From Trypanosoma brucei gambiense DAL972 (lineage: Eukaryota > Euglenozoa > Kinetoplastea > Trypanosomatida > Trypanosomatidae): a stretch of DNA of 64,000 nucleotides. The stretch lies in the NCBI RefSeq assembly GCF_000210295.1, contig NC_026740.1, positions 124,001-188,000 on the forward strand. The letters are read 5' to 3'. Positions 8,901 to 16,634 of this stretch are shown here, in pieces. The notes beneath the pieces are model-generated. The model ran no database searches, was not told where the DNA came from, and worked only from the letters and a program-made list of their open reading frames with translations. Position 1 is the stretch's first letter, and every line of letters starts with the position of its first letter. The position numbers and the translations under genes were made by a program.

Positions 8901-11120
8901 GATCAGCTTCCTGTACGCTGATGTGAAGTAGTGAATCATCGATGTGATATTGTCCTCACGCGGTTCATTTTCCTTCACCCCAGTACATTCCTTTTCCCCT
9001 TCACCGGCACCGGCTCCTGTACGGGACAGCACCTTGACCCACTCGTTGAGGGATCTTTTTGTCCATTCACCTTTACCGTATTTGATCAGTGCGCGGACGA
9101 TATTGAGATCAACGCGTGAAAAGTCGTTCTCAACGAAACAAAAGAAGGACTTCGTGAATACAGGACGGCACTCTTCGTCATCAGAAGAGCCCTTTAGCAG
9201 TACGTATAGCTCGTTGAATTTCTGCACCGCAAGACTTGCGTCCGCTTCGTAACGGTTCCTTGCATCATCAACTGACTTTGACGACGTTGTTACGGCTTTG
9301 TCGTGTTGGCGACCACCACTCTCAGCAGTTGTCGCTTGGTTATTTGTTGGGTTGTTTCTCGGTCGAGGTCGAAGAACGGCTCGATTCACCTTCCCTTGCT
9401 GAAGTTGCTGTTGTTGCCGATCAAAATCCATAAACGCTGCCATGTTCGTCAAGGGTTGAAGGCTGAACATACCAGTCGTCGGAAGTTTCTCCAAGGGAAG
9501 TGGAACCGGCTCAAATATTAAATCTTCCGCTTCATGAGCAGAAGAGGCACTCATCTGCGCTGCCACCTGACAACACTCTCGGAGCCAACCTACCGTTACA
9601 ATGCGTTCTACCGGGATTCCATATGTCACACTCAGGTGGTCACGCAGCTGCGCAAGCAGCATGGCTTTCTGCTTTTGGTCCTCACTTGCGACCGCAGCCG
9701 TACGTGTTGCCTCTTTTATGTCTTCGTCCACCAGTTCGCTGCCTACCACGACCACATCTGTGAAGGGTGTGACAACGGGTGTGCGCAGAAAACGACAGCG
9801 TACGGCCATACGTGCACAATCCACTAACTGCGGCGGAGTACAACCTAATAGTGATATCTGCAGGAAAGGTCGACTATGTGTAAAGAATGTTTCACAAAAG
9901 TCAAATATGTCCTTGTCACCATTGCTCCGACTTGCCTCCAGAGAGGTAGAGCTAGTCATACAGTTTTGAAGTCGCACCTCACCGGTCATACCGCTGTTGG
10001 TTGGAATGGGATGAGGGTCAGCAACGGAAGAAAATGGATTCAGCGTTGCACCACTCGTTGAAAGGTGAAGCGGGGGCGGCGCATCCAGCACTGCGTTTTC
10101 ATCCGCCATTGGAAAACCCGTTGCACAGCACTCACTTCCAGTGTGCGAAGTATTCCATGTTCCAAACAACTTCTGCGAAGTGCTCAAATGATGGCTACCC
10201 GCTGCTTGTCTTTCGGGGGACACTATTCTGATTGCACGCTGCGAATCATCACTAGACAAAGCACTATTGCATTCATCGCGGGCCCTCTTCCTGTACGGTT
10301 TGTTGTCGATATCCACCACTACATGTCCCGCGACGGATGTTGCTGCATTCCCTACGGAACCGGCAACCTGCGTATGCGGCACCACACCACCAACAACAGA
10401 GCTTGGTAGTGCACAAAGTTCGGCGATCGTCTCGAAGTCAGTACGAGATAAGCCAGCATCGCAACCGTTGGAGTTTCCACCCAAACAGGTGCTTTGCAGT
10501 GCAGCCAATGAAAGGAAACGCGTGTGCTCTACAACAGGGATATTGGTGGCCCACGCAAAACGAATTTTTTCTGGGAGAATCGGTCCGGCCGCAGCACCGT
10601 CACGCATTGCTGTTGAGGGACGACCGTGTTTCTGCTGTAATTGTTGGAACTGCTTCAACCAATCGGGGGAAACAAAAAGCATGGAAATACACGCCGAGAG
10701 TGTTCGACTAAAGGTTCCGCCATTACTTTCGATGATAGAAGTGAGAGCTCTTTCCTCGTCCACAGTCAACTGCGTTGCGCAGAAAACATAACCATGAAGA
10801 AGAGGCACACGACAGTCACTAATGGGAAGGCGGCCATGTGATTCCAACCACCGCAATGACACGACAGGTATCGACTGCTGCTCCGCTACAAGGCGTTTAC
10901 GAGTAAGTCCTCGCCCAGCGACAAGAATGGTTGTCCGCTTTGTGATGCGCGTCTGCGTTTTTGCCCCAAGCGAAGAAGCGAGTTTCGTTACCTGGCGAAG
11001 TGACACTGCCCCACTCATCTCCCCGTTTGCGGGTGCTGCTGTTACAGTACTAAATGCATCGTCCTCGTCGACTTCATCGGAGAATCCAGAGAAACACACA
11101 TAGTGACCAGAGAGAGCCAT
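5907..11120 (-). CDS. Multi-BRCT DNA-damage-response scaffold protein
   Basis: The protein is 1737 aa from the ATG at 11120. The frame is open upstream to an ATG at 11282, but those 54 residues translate a polypyrimidine tract (the FFFF run) and are better read as 5' UTR. The sequence from the chosen start, MALSGHYVCFSGF, is a typical BRCT beta-strand 1. Approximate BRCT-like regions are 1-100, 105-210, 418-530, 890-1060, 1318-1440 and 1476-1730. A possible extra half-domain lies at 790-880 (VTQDYILCSLAARHLL). Long Ser/Thr/Asn-rich linkers separate them. An N-terminal group plus a C-terminal tandem pair is the architecture of Rtt107/Brc1, PTIP and TopBP1-type scaffolds. In those proteins the C-terminal pair binds phosphorylated histone H2A or other phospho-partners. 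A nuclear repair or replication-stress role is inferred; no enzymatic domain is seen. Confidence 0.75.
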   Translation of the reverse strand: MALSGHYVCFSGFSDEVDEDDAFSTVTAAPANGEMSGAVSLRQVTKLASSLGAKTQTRITKRTTILVAGRGLTRKRLVAEQQSIPVVSLRWLESHGRLPISDCRVPLLHGYVFCATQLTVDEERALTSIIESNGGTFSRTLSACISMLFVSPDWLKQFQQLQQKHGRPSTAMRDGAAAGPILPEKIRFAWATNIPVVEHTRFLSLAALQSTCLGGNSNGCDAGLSRTDFETIAELCALPSSVVGGVVPHTQVAGSVGNAATSVAGHVVVDIDNKPYRKRARDECNSALSSDDSQRAIRIVSPERQAAGSHHLSTSQKLFGTWNTSHTGSECCATGFPMADENAVLDAPPPLHLSTSGATLNPFSSVADPHPIPTNSGMTGEVRLQNCMTSSTSLEASRSNGDKDIFDFCETFFTHSRPFLQISLLGCTPPQLVDCARMAVRCRFLRTPVVTPFTDVVVVGSELVDEDIKEATRTAAVASEDQKQKAMLLAQLRDHLSVTYGIPVERIVTVGWLRECCQVAAQMSASSAHEAEDLIFEPVPLPLEKLPTTGMFSLQPLTNMAAFMDFDRQQQQLQQGKVNRAVLRPRPRNNPTNNQATTAESGGRQHDKAVTTSSKSVDDARNRYEADASLAVQKFNELYVLLKGSSDDEECRPVFTKSFFCFVENDFSRVDLNIVRALIKYGKGEWTKRSLNEWVKVLSRTGAGAGEGEKECTGVKENEPREDNITSMIHYFTSAYRKLIRAHDAGSFSHRKVSRAAGETTTLARSDKPGNVDTPSNGTRPAGPFHHVFYVVPHGNQKPSDVLLLGRNQRQADTAPARHPFRFLPSVTQDYILCSLAARHLLQPKSCFLFYRSTPTEAERLARQQLLRRGDVTTKGGMPLAPSPWLGRRRNEKAPLIGVTVYFLCLMPSKSGQQGCVIDDQGFEALTALRRVLLNCLGAAVSELCGHRAEKLVLEAVTHVVLVDVATIFLSKIPQVVDEVAGGDPSAVSDIRCCFRTGDVDERKSMDALLSRGSTWPCEVYQELLPQRLVQYAASDRVSLVGLEWLEASVAWGTFLDEKPFALPTTLTRQQPHKENRAVEGETVIGGPLVYSAVTPPATPVRETDVTLLPFSSATCHSPVFQSPQLAVNYQFDFTTPGATPARATLRTPGQQRASTPRFASPSAHVKAALVGDEETFPPIGFLCGLSRGKSNTPARLEENMADNSPSSANACTPVRRTLLLGDVSDDEENERKAADSHLLRAGDENRHNKPCDGGSVVDHGPLTSVGRKYSREVQEMPQLWDPEGSRSSDAVIDKRLALPSAAAGVVSKQHSKIIFDAPRIYIPHDVPGKDCFVAFCDELNSRAPRGNCDGDQDEAADIMGPACPQQQHLHCAPETTKVISRVQLVHSTREADILVTHQLTQRESVLAAIAAGLWVVTPKILEDCENRQCFGPLHDLSMHEWTPELLPPDAPRCTRQLAMQCRNRRLQRQATGKPLFENKYFILVIVAADASPAVTARAHSMRNVLETGGGVVEWAMCWKTGNEGTAALQLGESGSEGKKLHRPNEATGLKKCHIPPRKSPNTLLDFVLVQIKGTEEAVVGGVGCGNAFPTKEIILLIDEPHQEDALVREIRGGIVKVFQNAKEQLVRAKQEAQGKVRGELQQVAQKSESRSTAVGVDPFQQSIKCDGQSTRVAGGKDAWKIAGGFGSSGDSDSNMSGSVIRGMPHVGVLSVFKSDWVTLSIQQRRKAPLCTVNISL

Positions 11121-11648
11121 GTAAAATTGTCTATGGCCCTTCTCCGCTTTATGTTCTCCCCTGTCCTCCTTTTGATTTTGTTTTATTTTTTGGCAGGTGT
11201 CCTTTGGCCCTGAACAAGCACACGCGCGACTTTGCGAGAAAAAAAAGAAAGAAGGATTGCTGAAGCGATGCGGTTCCCCCATGTGCGAATAAAGTTATGT
11301 TACTCAACGTAAAAGATGATAGAGACGATCATATCACGCTGCAGTTGAAACTGTTCGCAGGTGGGTCATACTCATCAAATTTCATCAATAAACAAAAGCT
11401 GGGGGTTTTATTATTATTATGGAAAATTGAAAAGAAAACGTAAACAAATCGCGTGAAAGGAGGGCCTCTCGGATAACGGAACGTAGCACGCCTGGAAGAA
11501 AGGATTAGCCTCTCCTTGTCCACATGCATGGACATTTTTCTAATAAACGTGTATGATCACCCCCCCCCCTCGTTGCTGTTGGAGCTTATTGTTGGAAGGG
11601 ATGGGAGGGGGGTCTCGCTCTTCCCATCAATCTATTCATACACCTCTA
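11121..11648. other. Intergenic region, DNAAF1-like gene to BRCT gene
   Basis: This holds the BRCT gene 5' UTR and splice tract, then the 3' UTR of the DNAAF1-like gene. Beyond a TTATTATTATT stretch near 11410 and a C-run at about 11562-11570, nothing further is recognised. Confidence 0.5.
11210..11255 (-). promoter_or_regulatory. Probable trans-splice acceptor for the BRCT gene
   Basis: The minus strand reads CCTTCTTTCTTTTTTTTCTC (11255-11236), followed by candidate AGs at 11231-11230 and 11211-11210. The tract lies inside the upstream in-frame extension of the BRCT ORF, so a message spliced here would begin translation at 11120. Confidence 0.55.
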
Positions 11649-13475
11649 TCAGTTTCTCGGTGGAATAAATATATCACCGTCGTCATCCTCGTCGTCACTA
11701 CCGGTGAAATTGGTCACACTTACGTCTCGCCACATCTCAGGATCACTGATGCCTTCGTGAGAGGTGTTTGAAGTAAAGGCCGGCGGTGCATCATTCCCGG
11801 AAGCACGTCGATTGTTGTTGGTTCCATTAGCCACCGCCTCGTTGCTGTCTTCTTCACCAGTTTCTGAACTTGTCAGCTCAGCATCGTCGTTGATGTTTCC
11901 AACATTGCCATTATCAATAAAGATTCGATTATCCCGCCCTTGATCGTTGTAACGTTCCACATGTGCTCCAGAAGCCGAGAGTCTGACCGTTTCGGACGCT
12001 CCTAAGCCCCCGTGAGCGGCGAGCCCCAGTGTTTCACGGAACTCCCGGAGGCGCCTCATGTGTTGGTCTCTCTCCTCTTGTTTCATCAGTAATAGCTCCT
12101 TTTTTTCGGCCTCATCTCCTCCACGGGCCCACGCCGTTACAAGGCGCCGCTCACCGTCGAAAACTGGTCGGTCATCCAGATGAAACAATTTGCTGCAGCG
12201 CGCGAGTACGGTCTTTCGATACCGCGGAATGGTTCTCACGAGGGGATTACCAGACAGCTTCAAGGCCCTCAGACGATACACTCGCTCCAATACAAGAAGA
12301 ACTGCCTCACCATCGGCAAGTTGGTTGTTGCTGAGGTCCAGTACCGAAAGGTTCTTGTAGCACAGTAGCTGAATTATGTCGTTCGCTGCGGTGAGATAAT
12401 TACAAGCTAGATTTAGTGTACGGAGGGAACTACAGGGAGTGCGATACTCGTCAGGGACCTCACTAAGAGGTTTGCCATCTTCTAGCGGATCCAATGGTTT
12501 ATGCGGACAGAAGGAGGCATATGCATCCAATCGTTTGCACCATGACTCCAAGTTCCCCTCCCTCCCGGGGTCATTAATTGCGTTTCCGACATCACAACCG
12601 TCACCGCTAACCTTTTCATTGATATGTATTCCTTCTTCTTGCGTTATTTCTGCACTGCCGGTGGCATCCTCGGTTATCTCGTCGGATTGCTGCTGCAACA
12701 ACTTCCCCCCGATGGGAGAACTATTCAGTTCGCGCTGCATGCTCTTGGAGTTGGCCACAATAGCATTAGCCTTCGTGGTCAGCTCCTCCTCGTATTGCGC
12801 AGCCTTTTTATCGAAAGGCGCACAGGAGACTTCGACAGAGCGAATACAGTTGCTGGATAAGTTAACGGAGTCCAGAAACTGAAACGAACTTAAGTCTGGC
12901 ATACGTCGCAATGCGTTGTTATGCAAATACAACTGGCGCAGCGTCGGGTAGAGAGATTGAAACACGTCCTTGGTGGCCCTTCCCGCGTTACATGACGACT
13001 TGATGGCAGTCGACTTAAAAGCAAGCGCCGCGGCGCCATCGGTTTTACTATTTATACCATATTCCGCCGACCTCACGCACCCTGCAGCACCCGAGGAATC
13101 CACCTGAGATCTTTCCAACCAGTCCGCACAGCAATCCAAGTGGGCACTTTTGGACATAACCTGTGTCGTGTCAGTAGCGCTCGCTTCCGTATACGCGTTC
13201 ACCTCTTCTTCAGTTCCTGCACCCTGCCCCTCCGCCTGCACATTGCATGGTTGGCTATCTTTCCCGCAATGAATAACAGTGAAGGCATTGCCCTCCAACC
13301 AAAGCACCTTCACATCCGTGTAAGGATCAAAGGCACCCTCTTCAATACTATCAAATCCCTTATTGTGCAGGTAAAGCTTTTCGTTACATACTGGGTTGCG
13401 GTAAAATCCAGTCTTGACACAAATGCGCTTTATGACATCGGTTGTGATGGTTGTGGAGAGTGAATTTTCCATCAT
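11649..13475 (-). CDS. DNAAF1: DNAAF1/ODA7-like leucine-rich repeat protein (dynein arm assembly)
   Basis: This is a 608-aa protein. The longest frame opens at a TTG (13520); the first ATGs are the adjacent pair at 13475 and 13472. SDS22-type LRRs are visible: YLHNKGFDSIEEGAFDPYTD then VLWLEGNAF, LRQLYLHNNALRRMPDL, LRTLNLACNYLT, LSVLDLSNNQLADGE and LRALKLSGNPLV. They are followed by a cap, IPRYRKTVLARCSKLFHLDD, then RPVFDGERRLVTAWARGGDEAEK, which is diagnostic of DNAAF1/LRRC50/ODA7. That family acts in the cytoplasm to preassemble axonemal dynein arms. Two hydrophilic insertions of about 100 and 130 residues split the LRR array, and the C-terminus is acidic and Asn/Ser-rich. The window also encodes p28 and a dynein heavy chain, the class of clients expected. 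Family call is strong; an insertion inside the LRR solenoid is unusual. Confidence 0.85.
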   Translation of the reverse strand: MMENSLSTTITTDVIKRICVKTGFYRNPVCNEKLYLHNKGFDSIEEGAFDPYTDVKVLWLEGNAFTVIHCGKDSQPCNVQAEGQGAGTEEEVNAYTEASATDTTQVMSKSAHLDCCADWLERSQVDSSGAAGCVRSAEYGINSKTDGAAALAFKSTAIKSSCNAGRATKDVFQSLYPTLRQLYLHNNALRRMPDLSSFQFLDSVNLSSNCIRSVEVSCAPFDKKAAQYEEELTTKANAIVANSKSMQRELNSSPIGGKLLQQQSDEITEDATGSAEITQEEGIHINEKVSGDGCDVGNAINDPGREGNLESWCKRLDAYASFCPHKPLDPLEDGKPLSEVPDEYRTPCSSLRTLNLACNYLTAANDIIQLLCYKNLSVLDLSNNQLADGEAVLLVLERVYRLRALKLSGNPLVRTIPRYRKTVLARCSKLFHLDDRPVFDGERRLVTAWARGGDEAEKKELLLMKQEERDQHMRRLREFRETLGLAAHGGLGASETVRLSASGAHVERYNDQGRDNRIFIDNGNVGNINDDAELTSSETGEEDSNEAVANGTNNNRRASGNDAPPAFTSNTSHEGISDPEMWRDVSVTNFTGSDDEDDDGDIFIPPRN

Positions 13476-14369
13476 ACTTCGGTTGCTCTTCCTACCGATG
13501 GCAAGGTTGTTAGGCTCCAACGGGAAGATGCACTCTTCCTATCACCCACTCCCCCTATATGTAGCGGCCGCTCCTTCACACTCGGTGAACGAAGAAAGCA
13601 GTGAATGGCTAAATAATAGTGATAATAGTCTTTCAAGTGGGTGCTAGTGATGCTATGGTAGTATCAGTACCTCAGTGTGTTAGCTTTTTTCTTTCTTTTT
13701 TTTAACCTTTTGGTATTGTGTGATCTAAATGTCTTCACGCTAGAGGGTTCTGCTCCCTCGTGTGTGTTTGGGCGGAGGAGCGAATCCAACGACGGTAACG
13801 CAACAGCGGCGGAGTAACGAGGCGATAGTCAAAATAAACAAAAGCAAAATACAACGAGTGAGCAAACTACGTACCGATGCACATCTGCGCAAGTGGTGGC
13901 ATACAACGGAATTAAAAGGTAAAGTCAAACGTCAGCGAATGGCAGATGGCAAATGGGGAAAAGAAGAGTAGCTCCCCTCGCCCTAATGTATTCGAAAACA
14001 GAAGAAGAAAAAAGGGGAAAAGAACCTCCCCTGAGGAACTCTCCGGCAGCTAACACGCGAGTCGCTCATGTCACAACGCAGTAGACCCCATGCGGAAATG
14101 CGTTTGCACCAACAACTTGTGTGTGTGTGAGGAAACATACGTGAAGTGCTCGGATATATCCCCTCGACGGTTCACCTTTAAAAGAAATGTGTGATGTTTT
14201 TAACGATAGGATACTGATATGTGACGCGTCATGCACATGCATAGGTGATGTCCGGCCTCCAAAAATGAGTTGCTGTGCAGCTTTTGTCATGAATAAATAC
14301 AAAAGAGACGCTCCCCCTAAACAAAAGATAAAACAAACGCCCCTCCCCCTGTCTTTCCCAATAGAATAC
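13476..14369. other. Intergenic region, DnaJ gene to DNAAF1-like gene
   Basis: About 0.9 kb with the 3' UTR of the J-protein gene and 5' UTR of the DNAAF1-like gene. Weak purine-rich stretches on the plus strand near 13586-13607 and 13998-14032 could be the splice tract, but neither is strong. A 105-codon minus-strand frame at 14066-14383 overlaps the DnaJ stop and has no recognisable features. Confidence 0.45.
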
Positions 14370-16013
14370 TTAACCACCTTCACCTCGTTTCTGCTGTTGA
14401 TAATAATCTCTGAGGGAATTCATTAGAGCGTCCATGGTTTGCTTATTAGCACCTTTGTACGACTGGCCGTAAGTTATGAATATTTCAGCCAGTGCCTGCA
14501 AGGCTTCAAGTCGCTGTCGCCGCTCCTCTTCGGGTACCTGATGATCCAGTAGAAGAGACGTTGCCACCCACCGAGCTGTGCTCTCCAATTCCTCAACGGA
14601 GGTGTACCAGGCCAAATCCACCATTGTAGCAGAATCCCTAAGAGTGTGTTGGCGGATGCGGCACAAGTGGCGCCATTTGTCAAGGCGTCGACGCATACGA
14701 TGCGGCCCCGCCTCATTTAAATACAGAGTCATTCTTTCCCTTGGTCCAGACGCTTTGCTGTACAGCACCACACGCATGTACTCATGACCCACCGCATGCA
14801 GAACCTCGCGCGCAAGACCCGTGTTAAGTAACCGTTGCAAGCGTCCCTTGAGTTCCTGAAGCGCAGGCGCGCCCTTGCTGTCCTTCTCGCTCCGTAGAGG
14901 TTGCAAGTAAACGCTAAGCAACTCATCGCGACACCGTTCCAGCGTGCGCTGCCTGAAAATAGCAAGCTCTTCCTGTGTCCAGTCAAGTCCATCAATTACA
15001 CGTTGCGAAAAGCTCCCTGTCTTAACGTCACCCACTATGGCATACAGAGCGTCACCACCAAATAGGGCCCGAACAGCACCACGCTTCTTCTTACCTATGT
15101 CCTCTACCCCACTTCTCCCACCCATATCATACTTACGGCGCTTCTCCGCGTTACCAAGAACACGGTATGCTTTGGTTAAAACATCAAACTGAGACGCTGC
15201 TGATTGGCTTGGATTCCTGTCAGGGTGAATTTCAAGAGCAAGACGATTGTAAGCCTCTTTGATTTGCTGCGGTGTTGCGTCCCGTGTAACACCTAGAATT
15301 GCATAGTAATCGTCACCTTCACTAGGGTGTGTACCTCCCTTTCGTTCATACCCTACATCTCGCTTGCCCCGGCGCTTGCGACGCGTTTCCCGCTTCATTG
15401 CCCGCTCGAACAGTTTTTCCGGTGGTGCCTGAAGTGAGAGAAGTGGATGGGAATTGCCAACAACACCAGAGGGGTACTCATATCTGCAGGAGAGTTCATT
15501 CCAGCAGCAACCTGGGCAAAACAGGTAAAATATGGGCGCCCTCAACGTGTGAACACCGCATAGCAGCATCTGTTGCACAGCCGCGTACCATGCAATGGCC
15601 ATAAAAACAGCTCCCCAGAACAACCCAACACCTGGGGCAATGACTAAAGCCGCTGGTCTCAAGCCTCGCAACCGTATCGCCTCAAGGGATACGGAAAGCG
15701 CCAGTAACGGCGAAACGAGAAAAGAAAGCGTTATATTAAGGGCAGCCCCACCCACAGCCCTCACTATATTCCTCGTTGGGCGTGTTGAAAGGATCACACG
15801 CCCCTCATCACCTTCTTCCTCACAGCGTCGCTTCAGAAATGCAACTTCCTCCTCCGTTATTAGCGTGAAAACCCTGCGATCGCCTTCTGGTCGGACAAAG
15901 GAGGAAAGCCACCATCCTTTACCACTGGTGCGCCGTGCTTGGAGCGGGATGTGTTGCGTCACCGCGGTCAACTGCTGAAGAATGAGCCGCCTGGCTGTTA
16001 GTCCACTTGACAT
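14370..16013 (-). CDS. Membrane-anchored J-domain (Hsp40) protein
   Basis: This is a 547-aa protein from a true ATG. The N-terminus is basic (MSSGLTARRLILQQL), compatible with mitochondrial or ER targeting. Two hydrophobic segments follow at about 87-110 and 120-145, then a basic loop (KRETRRKRRGKRD, about 208-220). A complete J domain occupies about 231-295 with the HPD triad at 263-265, so it should be able to stimulate an Hsp70 ATPase. The C-terminal half (about 320-520) is helical and resembles the 'X' domain found after some J domains, though I hold this loosely. It has no Gly/Phe or zinc-finger region, making it a class III J protein. The compartment and the Hsp70 partner are unknown; the neighbouring cytosolic HSP70 is not evidence of pairing. 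Confidence 0.8.
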   Translation of the reverse strand: MSSGLTARRLILQQLTAVTQHIPLQARRTSGKGWWLSSFVRPEGDRRVFTLITEEEVAFLKRRCEEEGDEGRVILSTRPTRNIVRAVGGAALNITLSFLVSPLLALSVSLEAIRLRGLRPAALVIAPGVGLFWGAVFMAIAWYAAVQQMLLCGVHTLRAPIFYLFCPGCCWNELSCRYEYPSGVVGNSHPLLSLQAPPEKLFERAMKRETRRKRRGKRDVGYERKGGTHPSEGDDYYAILGVTRDATPQQIKEAYNRLALEIHPDRNPSQSAASQFDVLTKAYRVLGNAEKRRKYDMGGRSGVEDIGKKKRGAVRALFGGDALYAIVGDVKTGSFSQRVIDGLDWTQEELAIFRQRTLERCRDELLSVYLQPLRSEKDSKGAPALQELKGRLQRLLNTGLAREVLHAVGHEYMRVVLYSKASGPRERMTLYLNEAGPHRMRRRLDKWRHLCRIRQHTLRDSATMVDLAWYTSVEELESTARWVATSLLLDHQVPEEERRQRLEALQALAEIFITYGQSYKGANKQTMDALMNSLRDYYQQQKRGEGG

Positions 16014-16634
16014 GTACCCTAAACCTTTCCATCACCAGAGTCAAAAAGCACAAGATAAACGTGTTAACCCTGACAACTTCCACTGCTCTAAAACAATAAA
16101 TGAACAAACAAGGCAACAATGCGAAACGCAACACAGTGGAGTTATTAGAAAATGGGAACAATCGTTTATTAGTCCGAAACGATTCCTACAGCGCACAACG
16201 ATTTCTTTCTTGGTGCTTTTAATGGTACTGCGGATAATTTCCATGCCTTCAGGTATGTAATATGGGTTCATTTTGAAAGAAAAAAAAGATAAACGCACGT
16301 GAGCGACACATGTGTATCTATAAATATATACATGTTGATCAAAGTGACGACATGACGATTGTATAAAACACAAATCTATATCTATGTAGTTGGTTTAAAT
16401 GAAATCTCGCCTCAAACCCATGTAAACGCAGGTTTGTAGGTACAAGAGTTCACGTGCAATTTAAAACAATATGTTGCTTCTATTGCTACATTGTCATGTC
16501 TAATTATATCTAGAATACGTTTGACAAAGAGAGTTTTAAAGAAAAAAAAAAGAAAACTTTTTCTCTACAGAAACCGCAAAATCGTCCAAACGGTGGTGGT
16601 AGTGCACTTATGGTCCTGCGCATAAAACTTGTTC
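16014..16634. other. Intergenic region, 848-aa gene to DnaJ gene
   Basis: This is AT-rich. On the minus strand a TTTATCTTTTTTTTCTTTC tract at about 16293-16273 is a plausible splice signal for the J-protein mRNA. A 110-codon minus-strand frame at 16041-16373 runs across this tract and is not called. Purine-rich sequence at 16530-16560 on the plus strand lies just past the upstream gene's stop codon. Confidence 0.45.

Noticed and set aside
10267..10791. 174-codon plus-strand frame antisense to the BRCT gene
   Set aside because: It is antisense to a well-supported coding region and has no domain likeness.
16041..16373. 110-codon minus-strand frame upstream of the DnaJ gene
   Set aside because: It crosses the probable splice tract, and no AG separates the tract from the nearest internal ATG.
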